Below, piece after piece: positions 23,811 through 33,512 of a stretch of DNA of 44,582 nucleotides (position 1 is the stretch's first letter; each line of letters opens with the position of its first letter). The notes beneath the pieces were generated by a model. It was given only the letters and a program-made list of their open reading frames with translations. It was not told the DNA's origin and made no database searches. The DNA is from Mycoplasma sp. CAG:611 (GTDB taxonomy: Bacteria; Bacillota_I; Bacilli_A; RF39; UBA660). A program made the position numbers and the translations under genes. Where the stretch lies: positions 26,618 through 71,199 of the forward strand of contig HF999802.1 of the NCBI GenBank assembly GCA_000434175.1, in the 5' to 3' direction.

Positions 23811-23888
23811 TTTTAAAAAATATAGACTTTATTTTTAATTTTTGATAGAATATATTTAGAAGAAAAATAATAGAAAGTTGGTAATTTT

Positions 23889-26162
23889 ATGGCAAAAAGA
23901 AAAAAAAGAAATGTGAAAGAAAAAGATAATCATTTTTTAATACAATTATGGGGTGTTTTACTAATTCTTATTAGTATTTTAGGAATAGGAAAATATGGAC
24001 CAGCTGGTAGGATAATATCATCGTTTGCTCTTTTTTTAGTGGGAAATTTATATCTTCTTTTACTTGTTGCTATTTTATTCTTAGGAATTTATATGGTTGT
24101 TAAAGAAGAAAAATTTAATTTTTTCAGTGCTAAAATGATGGGAATATATTTAATGATTATTAGCGTTTTAGTATTTTTACATATAAGTTATTGTTTAGAA
24201 AATATTGATACATCAAAGATTATAAGTGAAACATATGAAAACTTACTTGTAGGTATTGATAAAATAATGGGAAATGAAATTAAAACAGGAGTATTTAATC
24301 CTGCTTTAGAAAATACAGGTGGTGGAATAATTGGTTCTTTATTTGCTACAGCTTTTTATAAATTATTTGAAAAAGATGGTGCTAATATTGTATGTTGGGT
24401 CTTTTTAATAACAGGATTTATGGTGTTTACAGGTATGTCTATTTTTGATATTGTAAGAAATACTAAAGATAAGGTAAAGGAAATACTACCTAAAAAAGAT
24501 AAAGCAAGTACTAAAGATAAGAAACATGAAAATAAATTTGATGAAACTAAATTAAAAATTAATACAAATGATGAAGAAGAAGAAGAAATACCTAAAAAGG
24601 TTGTTAAAAATATAAGTGAAATAACTAATATTAATGCAGAAAAGAAAATAGAGCCTGAAGTTAAAGAAGAAAAAGAAGTTATTGTTAATAAAAATTATAT
24701 TTTACCTTCTTTTGATTTATTAGATTCACCACAAAAAAATAAAAAAGCTATTGATAAAGTAGCAATTGCTAATAATTCTAAAAAGCTTGTTGAAACATTA
24801 AGAGATTTTGGAATAATTGGAGAAGTCGTAGCGGTAAATGTTGGACCTTCTGTTATTCAGTATGAACTTGAGTTGTCACAAGGAACTAAACTTTCTAAAC
24901 TTCTTGGAATAAACCGTGAAATAGCTTTAGCGCTTGCTAAGAAGGATGTTCGTATTCAAGCTCCAATTCCTGGCAAGAATACTGTTGGAATTGAAATGCC
25001 AAATGATAATGCCCAAACAGTTACACTTCGTGAAACACTTGAGGGTTTAAAAAGAGAAAATAAACTTAAGACAAAATTAACTGCAGGACTTGGTAAGGAC
25101 ATTATGGGTAATGTTCAAGCATGTTATATAAATAAAACCCCACATTTACTTGTTGCAGGGGCTACCGGTAGTGGTAAATCAGTATGTATTAACTGTATAA
25201 TTTTATCTATTCTAATGTTTACTAAACCAGATGAAGTAAAACTTATTTTAGTAGATCCTAAAAAAGTAGAACTTGGTGTTTATAATTGTGTACCACATCT
25301 TGTAACACCAGTTGTTACTGATCCTAAAAAAGCTAGTCAAGCATTGCAAAAGGCAGTTAGTGAAATGGATAGAAGATATGATTTATTTGAAGAAAGTAAA
25401 ACAAGAAATATTGAAGGTTATAATGAATATGTATTAAAATATAATAAAAATAAAAGTGAAGATGAAAAGCTTAAACCACTTCCTTATTGGGTTGTAATAG
25501 TAGATGAGCTAGCCGATCTTATGTTAGTTGCAGGAAAAGAAGTTGAACAATCTATTATGCGTATTACACAAATGGCTCGTGCGGCAGGAATTCATTTAAT
25601 TATTGCAACACAAAGACCATCAACAGATGTCATAACAGGTTTAATTAAAGCAAACATTCCGTCAAGACTATCTTTTGCAGTTTCATCAAGTATTGATTCA
25701 AGAACCATTCTTGACATGACTGGAGCAGAAAAGCTTTTAGGAAAAGGAGATATGTTATATCTTCCAATGGGAGACATTGTACCTCAAAGAATTCAAGGAG
25801 CATTTGTTAGTGATAGTGAAATTGAAAAAGTTGTAAATTATTGTATCAGTCAACAAAAAGCTCAATATGACCAAACATTCTTTAGTTCCTTTGAAGAAAA
25901 AGATGAAGAATTAAAATCATCCTCAGTTAGTGGTGATGTTGAAGAGTATGATGATCCGTTATACAATGAAATAGTAGAATTTGTAATAACTTCAGGTAAA
26001 GCAAGTGCATCACTTTTACAAAGAAAGTTTAGACTTGGTTATAATAGAGCTGCAAGATGCATTGATTTACTTGAAGAAAGAGGAATAATTGGACCACAAA
26101 ATGGTTCTAAACCAAGAGAAGTATTAGTAAAACTTGAAGATAATAATAATGATAATGAGTAG
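23889..26162 (+). CDS. ftsK: DNA translocase FtsK/SpoIIIE
   Basis: 757 residues. Hexameric septal DNA pump that clears chromosomes from the division plane. Four membrane spans in the first ~190 residues, then an acidic and basic linker (~195-280), the alpha domain, the RecA-like beta domain with Walker A GATGSGKS (424-431) and Walker B (VVIVDELADLM, ~537-547), and a C-terminal gamma winged helix (~690-745: GKASASLLQRKFRLGYNRAARCI) that reads polar KOPS-like sites. Length matches SpoIIIE. 11 bp upstream of deoD, so possibly one transcript. Confidence 0.97.
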   Translation: MAKRKKRNVKEKDNHFLIQLWGVLLILISILGIGKYGPAGRIISSFALFLVGNLYLLLLVAILFLGIYMVVKEEKFNFFSAKMMGIYLMIISVLVFLHISYCLENIDTSKIISETYENLLVGIDKIMGNEIKTGVFNPALENTGGGIIGSLFATAFYKLFEKDGANIVCWVFLITGFMVFTGMSIFDIVRNTKDKVKEILPKKDKASTKDKKHENKFDETKLKINTNDEEEEEIPKKVVKNISEITNINAEKKIEPEVKEEKEVIVNKNYILPSFDLLDSPQKNKKAIDKVAIANNSKKLVETLRDFGIIGEVVAVNVGPSVIQYELELSQGTKLSKLLGINREIALALAKKDVRIQAPIPGKNTVGIEMPNDNAQTVTLRETLEGLKRENKLKTKLTAGLGKDIMGNVQACYINKTPHLLVAGATGSGKSVCINCIILSILMFTKPDEVKLILVDPKKVELGVYNCVPHLVTPVVTDPKKASQALQKAVSEMDRRYDLFEESKTRNIEGYNEYVLKYNKNKSEDEKLKPLPYWVVIVDELADLMLVAGKEVEQSIMRITQMARAAGIHLIIATQRPSTDVITGLIKANIPSRLSFAVSSSIDSRTILDMTGAEKLLGKGDMLYLPMGDIVPQRIQGAFVSDSEIEKVVNYCISQQKAQYDQTFFSSFEEKDEELKSSSVSGDVEEYDDPLYNEIVEFVITSGKASASLLQRKFRLGYNRAARCIDLLEERGIIGPQNGSKPREVLVKLEDNNNDNE

Positions 26163-26173
26163 GAGGATTATTT

Positions 26174-26875
26174 ATGAGTTTACATATAAAAACAGAATAT
26201 GATGATGATATAGCAAAATTAGTAATTATGCCAGGTGACCCTGTTCGTGTTAAATTTATCGCAGAAAACTATTTAGATGATTATAAATTAGTAAATAATG
26301 TTAGATTAAATTTAGCTTACACAGGATATTATAAAGGAGTTAAAGTAACGGTTATGTCTTCAGGTATGGGATGTCCAAGTATGGCAATTTATGCTAAAGA
26401 ATTATTTGACTATTATAATGTTGAAAAAATTATAAGGGTAGGTTCATGCGGAAGTTATTATGATGAAATAGATGTTAAAAGCGTAATTTTAGCAGAAAAA
26501 GCATATACTTTATCAAACTTTAGTTATCAATACGATGGAAATGAGCTTGATTTAATAAGTGCTTCATCATTCTTAAATCAAAAAATAATCGAAAATGCAT
26601 ATAAAGCAAATATCGAGTTAAGAATAGGTAATATTGAAACAACAGATGTTTTTTATAAAACAATTAATAATCCTGAAGTTAAAAAAAATTACTGTTTAGG
26701 TGTAGAAATGGAAACATTTGCTCTTTTCTATGTTGCAAGTTTATACAAAAAACAAGCAAGCAGTATTTTAACTGTATCAGATAATTTAGTTAATAATAAA
26801 AAATTAACTACCGAAGAAAGGGAAACAACATTTAATGAGGCAATAAGCCTTGCCCTTAATTCTATAATAGAATAA
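26174..26875 (+). CDS. deoD: Purine-nucleoside phosphorylase, DeoD type
   Basis: 233 residues. Phosphorolysis of purine (deoxy)nucleosides to base and ribose-1-phosphate in salvage. MPGDPVRVKFIAENYL (phosphate site, ~18-33), VMSSGMGCPSMAIYAKELF, VGSCGSY, and GVEMETFALF with the Met-Glu pair that binds ribose; SDN near the end supplies the catalytic Asp. AGGAGG 7 bases upstream. Usual length is ~233-240. Confidence 0.96.
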   Translation: MSLHIKTEYDDDIAKLVIMPGDPVRVKFIAENYLDDYKLVNNVRLNLAYTGYYKGVKVTVMSSGMGCPSMAIYAKELFDYYNVEKIIRVGSCGSYYDEIDVKSVILAEKAYTLSNFSYQYDGNELDLISASSFLNQKIIENAYKANIELRIGNIETTDVFYKTINNPEVKKNYCLGVEMETFALFYVASLYKKQASSILTVSDNLVNNKKLTTEERETTFNEAISLALNSIIE

Positions 26876-26916
26876 TAAAAGCTGTACATACTATTTAACA
26901 AGAGGAGAAAAGATTT

Positions 26917-28188
26917 ATGGAATATAAACAAATAGATAAAAGATCTTACAAACTTCATTTAATAAAAACAGATAAATTTAAAACCATTACAGTTAGATGT
27001 ATTTTTAAAGAAAAAATAAATAAAGAGGAAATAACGATTCGTAATTTCCTTTTTGAACTTTTATTAAGTTCTTGTAAAAAGTATCCATCTAAAAGAAATT
27101 TTAGTATAGCGAAACAAGAATTATACGATTTAAATCTTTATGGAAATAATACAAGAATAGGTAATACTTTTAGTACAGAAATATCAATTTCAATGTTAGA
27201 AAATAAATATATTAATGATGATATTACTATGAAAGGACTTGAATTTTTAAAAGAGGTAATTTTTAATCCTAACCTTGAAGATAATAAAGATTTTAGAAAT
27301 AATTTTAATATAACTAAAAATTATTTATTGTCTTATATAAAACAATGTTATGACTATCCAAAAAGTTATTCTTACATGAAGCTTAAAAATCTTATGGGAG
27401 AAGATTATTCTTTTTCCTATAATATGGATGGTAATATCAAAGATTTAGAAGAAATAACTTTAACAAGCTTACAAAAGTATTATGATAAATTTATTAAAAA
27501 TAGTTTAATAGATATATATGTAATAGGTAATATAAACTTTTATGAAATGGAAAATGCTATTTCTAAAACATTTAATTTTAAAAAAATTAAAAAAGATGAA
27601 TTATCATTTAAAATAAATTATATTCCAAAGAGTAAAAAACTTATAAAATATGAAGAAAGTAAGAATTTTAATCAAACAAGACTCTTAATAAGTTGTTATT
27701 TAAAAAAATTAACGGAAAAAGAAAGAAAATATGTTATGTTTTTATATAATATAATTCTAGGAGCAAGTCCTGATTCTTTTTTGTTTAAAAATGTAAGAGA
27801 AAGAAAGTCATTAACTTATGATATTTTATCTAATTATAGAAAAAGTGATAATTTTTTAGTTATATCAAGTGGGATTGATTATACAAAGTGTAATGAAGTG
27901 ATAAAAGGAATAAAAGAAGAAATGAATAATATAAGAAAAGGTAAGTTTAGTATAGAAAAACTAAATAATGCTAAAAGTCTTATGATTAGTTCATTAAAAG
28001 AATTTGATGAATACCCATCTTCTATTATTGATTATTATTTCAGTATGGAATACTTAGATTGTGATAATATAGAAACTGCAATTAAAGAAGTTTTAAGTGT
28101 TACAAAAAAAGATATAGTAAAGGTTAGTAAAAAAATAAATAGGGATGTTATTTATGTACTTAAGGAGACAAAAGATGAAAGAGATTAA
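26917..28188 (+). CDS. yfmF: M16-family inactive partner, YfmF-like
   Basis: 423 residues. M16 peptidase fold (two repeated alpha/beta domains) without the zinc motif HxxEH, as in B. subtilis YfmF, which is annotated with EF-P 5-aminopentanol modification. Motifs: SYKLHLIKTDKFKTITVRC at the start, FNQTRLLISCYL and RERKSLTYDILSNY (the Arg/Tyr region of the C-terminal domain). Its last 14 bases overlap the next gene, the M16 partner that keeps the zinc site; the two should form a heterodimer. ATG with AGAGGAG. Confidence 0.88.
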   Translation: MEYKQIDKRSYKLHLIKTDKFKTITVRCIFKEKINKEEITIRNFLFELLLSSCKKYPSKRNFSIAKQELYDLNLYGNNTRIGNTFSTEISISMLENKYINDDITMKGLEFLKEVIFNPNLEDNKDFRNNFNITKNYLLSYIKQCYDYPKSYSYMKLKNLMGEDYSFSYNMDGNIKDLEEITLTSLQKYYDKFIKNSLIDIYVIGNINFYEMENAISKTFNFKKIKKDELSFKINYIPKSKKLIKYEESKNFNQTRLLISCYLKKLTEKERKYVMFLYNIILGASPDSFLFKNVRERKSLTYDILSNYRKSDNFLVISSGIDYTKCNEVIKGIKEEMNNIRKGKFSIEKLNNAKSLMISSLKEFDEYPSSIIDYYFSMEYLDCDNIETAIKEVLSVTKKDIVKVSKKINRDVIYVLKETKDERD

Positions 28189-29455
28189 TATAAATAATTT
28201 TGAAGAAAAACTATATTTTGATAAACTTGACAATGGTCTTTTAGTATATCTTGTGCCACTTAAAAACAAGAAAAATTTTTATGTATCATTTGGTACTAAA
28301 TATGGAAATTATAATTCTAAATTTAAAGTAAATAATAAAATATATGAAATGCCAAGTGGAATAGCACATTTTTTGGAACATAAGTTATTTGAAAAAGAAA
28401 AAGAAAATCCATTTGATTTTTATGCCAAAAGTGGAACTGATGTAAATGCTGGTACATCAATATTCTATACAAATTATTATTTTACTGGAAATAATAATTA
28501 TAATGAAAATTTAAAATATCTACTTAAGTTTGTTACTAATCTTGAAATAACAGAAAAAGATGTTGAAAAAGAAAAAGGAATTATTTTAGAAGAAGCAAGA
28601 ATGGTTAGTGATAATCCTAATAGATTACTTTATGATAAAACAAGAGAAAATGCTTTTTTTAAAGATCCATATAAATATAAAGTAATTGGGGAAAAGAAAG
28701 AAATAAAAAGTATAACTAAAAAAGATTTAGAAATATGTTTTAATGCTTTTTATAGACCTGATAATATGTTTATTATAGCAGTAGGTAATATCAATAAAGA
28801 TGAAACAATAAAAATAATAAAAGAAGAGCTAAAAGATTTTAAAAATGATAATAAAAAAATAGAAAAATTATATTATGAAGAAGATGATGAAGTATTTATT
28901 CCTTATGAGAAAATAAAATTAAAGACAGAAACAACAAGGTTAAGTTTAAATTATAAAGTAAATAAAAATATTTTAGGCATGGATGAGTATAAAAGAGAAA
29001 TATATTTAGGAATGATGCTAACATTAGTTTTAGGATCAACTTCTTTAGCAAAAGAAAAATTACAAGAAAAAAATTTATGTACAGAAATAAGTACTAATTT
29101 ATTAAGTAGCCATAGTCATTATTTAATTGGTGTTACTGCTGTTACAGAAAATCAAGATAAATTAATAAATGAATTAAGAAGAATTTTTAAAAATATAAAA
29201 ATTTCTAAAAAAGATTTTGAAAGAATAAAAAAAGTATGGGTTGCTAATGAAATTAAATCTATTGATAATATAAGTGCAACCAGTAGTGATATATTAACAG
29301 ATTTAATTGATTTAGGAGAGTATAAAAATAATAAAATAAAAGATATTCAAAATCTTTCATATGAAGAACTTATTAATTTAATTAAGAAGATTGATTTTGA
29401 AAATTTAGAAAAAACTAATAAACTTGAAATTGTTGTAATATCTAAGAAAAATTAG
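28175..29455 (+). CDS. yfmH: M16-family zinc protease, YfmH-like
   Basis: 426 residues. Start at ATG 28175 (MKEININ), with AAGGAG (28162-28167) 7 bases before; an earlier in-frame ATG (28145) has no ribosome site. Catalytic motif AHFLEHKLFE (H-x-x-E-H) at about residue 68, with the third ligand Glu in EKGIILEEARM, about 75 residues later as in M16. C-terminal half is the usual inactive repeat. Pairs with the upstream YfmF-like gene. Role in EF-P modification is known for B. subtilis homologues and only inferred here. Confidence 0.9.
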   Translation: MKEININNFEEKLYFDKLDNGLLVYLVPLKNKKNFYVSFGTKYGNYNSKFKVNNKIYEMPSGIAHFLEHKLFEKEKENPFDFYAKSGTDVNAGTSIFYTNYYFTGNNNYNENLKYLLKFVTNLEITEKDVEKEKGIILEEARMVSDNPNRLLYDKTRENAFFKDPYKYKVIGEKKEIKSITKKDLEICFNAFYRPDNMFIIAVGNINKDETIKIIKEELKDFKNDNKKIEKLYYEEDDEVFIPYEKIKLKTETTRLSLNYKVNKNILGMDEYKREIYLGMMLTLVLGSTSLAKEKLQEKNLCTEISTNLLSSHSHYLIGVTAVTENQDKLINELRRIFKNIKISKKDFERIKKVWVANEIKSIDNISATSSDILTDLIDLGEYKNNKIKDIQNLSYEELINLIKKIDFENLEKTNKLEIVVISKKN

Positions 29456-29502
29456 TAATAATTGTTACTTTACTAAACTATACTATATTAGACAAAAAAA
29501 TA

Positions 29503-29531
29503 TTGCAAAATTTTGTAATATTTGTTAAGAT
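29503..29531 (+). promoter_or_regulatory. Promoter of the acidic membrane protein gene
   Basis: TTGCAA (29503-29508), 17-bp spacer, TAAGAT (29526-29531). Confidence 0.5.
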
Positions 29532-29564
29532 TAAAATGTAAAGATAAGAAGGGAACGATTACAT

Positions 29565-30245
29565 ATGGATATAAAAATGTTTTTTGAATTTCCAGGTGTA
29601 TTAATCACAATAGGTGTGTTTTTACTTGTTGTTTCTATTGTAATAGGAATAATTGCATATAAAAATCCTGTTGATGATATTGAAGAAATCGAAGATATTA
29701 AAAGTAAATTAAAAGGTAAAGATGAACATCATGAGGAAAAAGAATATACAAGTGAAGAAGATTTCTTGGATAAAGAAGTTGTTGAAGATAATAAGATAGA
29801 TGATGAAACAAAACTTGAGCCAACTGTTGAAGTTGAAGAAAATGATATTCCTTTAGAAGAAAATAAAGAAGATATAGAACAAGTAAGTGAAGAAAATTTA
29901 AGTAAAACAGAAGTTTTAGATACAAGTTTGTTTGTAGAAAATAAAGAAGAACCATTACAAGAAAACTTGGAAAAAACAGAAAATTTAGATGATGTAAAGG
30001 ATGAAATAATGTCATTATTAAGTGATATAGATAATAAAGAAGTAGAAGAAACAAAAAAAGAAGAACTACCAAAAACAATTTATGGTGGAGCAAATCCTAG
30101 TGCAAATATAAAGCTTGATAATGAATTTAAGGAAAAACTTCCTTATGAAGAAAAAACAATTGATTTAGAAAAAACAGAAGATTTAATTAACACGTTAAAT
30201 AAGGAAACAGTAAAAAATGAAGAAGAAGATATAGAAATTTTATAG
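29565..30245 (+). CDS. Membrane-anchored acidic protein, unknown
   Basis: 226 residues. One N-terminal span (~12-32, VLITIGVFLLVVSIVIGIIAY) followed by ~190 residues that are mostly Glu, Lys, Asp and Asn with no fold evident, probably cytoplasmic and disordered. A less charged, probably conserved patch stands near residues 170-185 (TIYGGANPSANIKLD). Repeated KTE-x-L-D segments (KTEVLD, KTENLD, KTEDLI) give an imperfect periodicity. I do not recognise it. It has its own promoter and terminator. Resembles in architecture membrane-tethered division or scaffold proteins, but no function is claimed. Confidence 0.65.
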   Translation: MDIKMFFEFPGVLITIGVFLLVVSIVIGIIAYKNPVDDIEEIEDIKSKLKGKDEHHEEKEYTSEEDFLDKEVVEDNKIDDETKLEPTVEVEENDIPLEENKEDIEQVSEENLSKTEVLDTSLFVENKEEPLQENLEKTENLDDVKDEIMSLLSDIDNKEVEETKKEELPKTIYGGANPSANIKLDNEFKEKLPYEEKTIDLEKTEDLINTLNKETVKNEEEDIEIL

Positions 30246-30256
30246 CTTCTTTTTTG
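30223..30256 (+). terminator. Terminator after the acidic membrane protein
   Basis: 11-bp stem with one mismatch (30223-30233 with 30241-30251) and T run. Confidence 0.65.
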
Positions 30257-30314
30257 TTATAAAAACAATTTAACTTACATATATTTAAGTGTATAAAGAA
30301 AGGATGATAAAAAT

Positions 30315-30575
30315 ATGGATACACTTAAAGTGTCAAGTAAATCTAACCCAAATTCAGTTGCAGGAGCATTAACTAATGTTTTTAGAGATAAAGGAAAAGT
30401 AGAAATACAAGCAATTGGAGCAGGAGCACTTAATCAAGCAATTAAAGGAGTAGCAATAGCAAGAGGATTTGTTGCCCCAAGTGGTAAAAATTTAGTATGT
30501 ATTCCTGCTTTTACTGATATAAGTATAGATGGGGAAGAACGAACAGCGATAAAATTAATTGTAGAAGCAAAGTAA
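30315..30575 (+). CDS. spoVS: Stage V sporulation protein S homologue
   Basis: 86 residues, the exact usual length. Matches the SpoVS family throughout: LKVSSKSNPNSVAGALTNVF, VEIQAIGAGALNQAIKGVAI, ARGFVAPSGKNLVCIPAF and the AIKLIVEA end. An Alba-like nucleic-acid-binding fold; in B. subtilis it affects late sporulation and septation, but it is also kept in non-sporulating relatives, so its presence does not prove sporulation. GAAAGGATG upstream; single gene with its own terminator. Confidence 0.96.
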   Translation: MDTLKVSSKSNPNSVAGALTNVFRDKGKVEIQAIGAGALNQAIKGVAIARGFVAPSGKNLVCIPAFTDISIDGEERTAIKLIVEAK

Positions 30576-30590
30576 AGATTGCTTCTTTTT
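30564..30590 (+). terminator. Terminator after spoVS
   Basis: GAAGCAA/TTGCTTC 7-bp stem with 8-base loop and T run, spanning the stop codon. Confidence 0.8.
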
Positions 30591-30624
30591 ACATGTTAGT
30601 TTTACATGTTAATTTTAAAAAGCC

Positions 30625-30653
30625 TTGCCTTTATTTAGATTTATGGGTATAAT
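30625..30653 (+). promoter_or_regulatory. Promoter of the AgcS transporter
   Basis: TTGCCT (30625-30630), 17-bp spacer, TATAAT (30648-30653). Just upstream the 11-mer TTTACATGTTA occurs twice (about 30588 and 30600). Confidence 0.65.
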
Positions 30654-30686
30654 TAAATCAATACATAAAGAAAGGAAGATTTATTT

Positions 30687-32198
30687 ATGATTGATGCAAT
30701 CAATAATGCAAATGATTTTTTAAATAACATTTTATTTGGTGTTCCAATGATTATCTTTATTCTTGGTACAGGATTATATCTTACAATTAGATTAGGATTT
30801 ATTCAAATAACTAAGATAAAAGATATATGGAATAACACAATAAAAAAGATGTTTAAAAAATCTAAAGGGAAAGGACTTATAAGTTCAGGAGAAGCTGCAC
30901 TTATTTCTTTAGGAGAAATTGTAGGCTCTGGTAATATTGCAGGAGTAGCTACTGCTATAGCAGCTGGAGGACCTGGGGCAATATTCTGGATGTGGGTTGC
31001 GGCATTCTTTGGAATGGCTACTAAATTTGCTGAAATTACACTTGGTATTGTTTATAGAAAAGTGTTTACTAAAGATGGCAATGTTAAAGGTGGTCCAATG
31101 TACTATTTAAGAGATGGAGTTAGAAGTAAATTTTTAGCTGGTTTCTACGCAGTAATGTCTATATTATCATATATAGTAATCGTAGCAATGGTTGATACAA
31201 ATACAATTGTTTCAACAGTAACAACTAAATTTAACATTCCAGATTATGTACTTGGTATTGTTTTAGTAATAATTGTTGGAGTTATAATATTTGGTGGTAT
31301 TAAACGTCTTGGTAAGTTTAGTAAAAACTTTGTTCCTATTATGGGAATATTCTATATAATTTCAGGATTAGTTGTAATATTTAGTAATCTTGAATTAGTA
31401 GGACCTGCATTTTCTACAATTATAAAAGCAGCATTTACGCCTCAAGCAGCAGCTGGAGGATTTGCGGGAGCAAGTATCGCACAAATAATTAGATATGGAT
31501 TTGCTCGTGGTATTTATTCTAATGAAGCAGGACTTGGAACTGCAGCTTTTGCGCATAGTGCGGCAGAAACAGATCATCCAACAAGACAAGCTTTATGGGG
31601 ACCAACAGAAATATTTATAGATACAATTATCGTAAATACAATTACAGGTCTAGTAGTAGTTATGTCTGGACTTTGGACTAGTGGAGCAGATGGCTCACCT
31701 CTTGTAATGGCAGCATTTGATAAAGTTTTACCGGGTGGTGTAGGAAGTATAATGATATTTATCGCTTCAATTTGTTTCTCATTTACATGTTTAACATCTG
31801 CAAGTTATGTTTGTCAAGAATCTGCAGAATACTTATTTGGAACAAAAAGTCAAAAAGTTATTAATGCTTTATGGTTAGTATTTATCTTTATTGGTTCTGT
31901 TACTTCTTTAGAATTTGTTTGGAATTTAGCAGATACTGTTAATGGACTTTTATTGATACCAAATTTACTTGGACTTTTAATTTTAAGCAATGTTGTTGTT
32001 AAGAAAAAGAAAGAATTCTTTAAAGAAACAAGAAAAAGAAAAATTTCTGATTTATCTACTGAAGCATTGTTAATTGATTTATTAACAAAAAATGATATTT
32101 CAATGGAAGAAGCTATAGATAAATTAAATAAAGATTTAGATATTGATAAAGAAGAAATAAAAAATGCCAGTGTAAATGTTAAAAAAATAATAGGGTAA
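30687..32198 (+). CDS. Sodium:alanine/glycine symporter (AGCS family)
   Basis: 503 residues with about 11 membrane spans. Takes up alanine or glycine with Na+. Family signatures: SGEAALISLGEIVGSGNIAGVATAIAAGGPGA split around residue 72-105, WMWVAAFFGMATKFAEITLG, and GFARGIYSNEAGLGTAAFAHS in the central span pair. A ~60-residue charged C-terminal tail follows the last span and ends in a helical segment (ISMEEAIDKLNKDLDID), longer than usual in the family. ATG with GAAAGGAAG. Confidence 0.93.
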   Translation: MIDAINNANDFLNNILFGVPMIIFILGTGLYLTIRLGFIQITKIKDIWNNTIKKMFKKSKGKGLISSGEAALISLGEIVGSGNIAGVATAIAAGGPGAIFWMWVAAFFGMATKFAEITLGIVYRKVFTKDGNVKGGPMYYLRDGVRSKFLAGFYAVMSILSYIVIVAMVDTNTIVSTVTTKFNIPDYVLGIVLVIIVGVIIFGGIKRLGKFSKNFVPIMGIFYIISGLVVIFSNLELVGPAFSTIIKAAFTPQAAAGGFAGASIAQIIRYGFARGIYSNEAGLGTAAFAHSAAETDHPTRQALWGPTEIFIDTIIVNTITGLVVVMSGLWTSGADGSPLVMAAFDKVLPGGVGSIMIFIASICFSFTCLTSASYVCQESAEYLFGTKSQKVINALWLVFIFIGSVTSLEFVWNLADTVNGLLLIPNLLGLLILSNVVVKKKKEFFKETRKRKISDLSTEALLIDLLTKNDISMEEAIDKLNKDLDIDKEEIKNASVNVKKIIG

Positions 32199-32212
32199 CC
32201 TGTTATTTTTTA
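32185..32212 (+). terminator. Terminator after the AGCS symporter
   Basis: AAATAATAGG/CCTGTTATTT stem (one G-U) around GTAA, with T run; spans the stop codon. Confidence 0.85.
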
Positions 32213-32271
32213 ATGTTTACTTTCTTTTTGTAAAATAATTAACCTTTTTTTTCTTACGTGTGTAAAATTTC

Positions 32272-32300
32272 TTGTTAAATTATGATAACTTTGTTATACT
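32272..32300 (+). promoter_or_regulatory. Promoter of ddl
   Basis: TTGTTA (32272-32277), 17-bp spacer ending in TTGT, TATACT (32295-32300), 33 bases before the start codon. Confidence 0.65.
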
Positions 32301-32333
32301 ATTAATGAATAAATATGAGAGAAGGAAAATTTT

Positions 32334-33497
32334 ATGAAAGTTAATGTTGGAGTAATTTTTGGGGGAAAAAGTGTAGAACATGAAATAAGTATAATTTCTG
32401 CAGTTGAAGCAATGGGCTATATGGATACTAATAAATATAATGTTATTCCTATATATATAGATAAAGAAGGAACATGGTATACAGGAGATCATTTTAAAGA
32501 TATTCTTAATTATCGTGATATGGATGTTGTTAAAAGGTATGCTAAAAAGGTATGTTTAATAAGAAGAGGAAAAAGTTGTATTTTACAATCTCTTGGTTTT
32601 ACAAGAAGAACGCTTAATGTAATAGATATTGTTTTTCCTATAGGTCATGGACTTTATATGGAAGATGGTAGTTTACAAGGGTATTTAGATATGCTTGGAG
32701 TTCCTTATGTAGGAAGTGGTGTAGTTGCCAGTGCGATAGGACAAGACAAAGTTTTTATGAAACAAATACTCAAAGCTAATGATATTCCTACGACTAATTA
32801 TGTTTGGTTTACATCAAAAGAATTTATTTCTTCAAAGAAAAAAGTTTTAGAAAAAATAAATACTTTAAATTATCCAATGTATGTAAAACCTGCTTCATTA
32901 GGTTCAAGTATTGGAATAACAAGAGCAACAACAGAACATGAATTAATCGCTGGTATAAAAGAAGCAATTAGATTTGATAATAAAATAATAATCGAAGAAG
33001 AAATAAAACATGTAAAAGAAGTAAATATAAGTGTTTTAGGAACATATGAAGATGTTGAAACTTCTGAAATTGAAGAAATTAATGTAACTGATGAATTTTT
33101 TACTTTTAAAGAAAAATATGTAGAAAATTATTCTAAAACAATTAAAAAAGGAAGAAAAGCTAATCCTTTATTATCTAAAGAAATGATGGAAGATTTAAAA
33201 ATGTATGCAATAAATACATTTAAAGCTATAAATGCAAGAGGAGTCGCTAGAATAGATTTTTTAATTGATGATAAATCAAAAAAAATATATGTTAGTGAAA
33301 TTAATACAATGCCAGGAAGTTTATCACTTTATTTATGGCTTCCTAAAAAGAAAAGTCAAACAGAGTTAATAAATGATCTTATAAAAATAGCAATTGAAGA
33401 ATATAAAAGTAAAAATAATTTAATCTTAGCATTTGAAAATAATTTATTAGATAAGTTTGATATATTAAATGGTAAGAAAACAAATAAAAGCAGATAA
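32334..33497 (+). CDS. ddl: D-alanine--D-alanine ligase
   Basis: 387 residues, slightly longer than the usual ~310-370. ATP-grasp enzyme joining two D-Ala for peptidoglycan. Signatures: VGVIFGGKSVEHEISIISA at the N terminus, FPIGHGLYMEDGSLQGYLDM, GSGVVASAIGQDKVFMKQIL, YPMYVKPASLGSSIGITRA (ATP-grasp lysine) and the metal site RIDFLIDD ... VSEINTMPGS. About 25 extra C-terminal residues follow. Its presence means the cell makes peptidoglycan. ATG with GAGAAGG. Confidence 0.95.
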   Translation: MKVNVGVIFGGKSVEHEISIISAVEAMGYMDTNKYNVIPIYIDKEGTWYTGDHFKDILNYRDMDVVKRYAKKVCLIRRGKSCILQSLGFTRRTLNVIDIVFPIGHGLYMEDGSLQGYLDMLGVPYVGSGVVASAIGQDKVFMKQILKANDIPTTNYVWFTSKEFISSKKKVLEKINTLNYPMYVKPASLGSSIGITRATTEHELIAGIKEAIRFDNKIIIEEEIKHVKEVNISVLGTYEDVETSEIEEINVTDEFFTFKEKYVENYSKTIKKGRKANPLLSKEMMEDLKMYAINTFKAINARGVARIDFLIDDKSKKIYVSEINTMPGSLSLYLWLPKKKSQTELINDLIKIAIEEYKSKNNLILAFENNLLDKFDILNGKKTNKSR

Positions 33498-33512
33498 CTA
33501 TCTGCTTTTATT
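33483..33512. terminator. Bidirectional terminator, ddl / sigma factor
   Basis: Perfect 13-bp stem AATAAAAGCAGAT/ATCTGCTTTTATT with a 4-base loop; T-rich on both strands. It covers the ends of both convergent genes. Confidence 0.9.

Noticed and set aside
30588..30612. Direct repeat TTTACATGTTA twice between spoVS and the symporter gene
   Set aside because: Only two copies with no symmetry or position relative to the promoter that would argue for an operator; noted with the promoter only.
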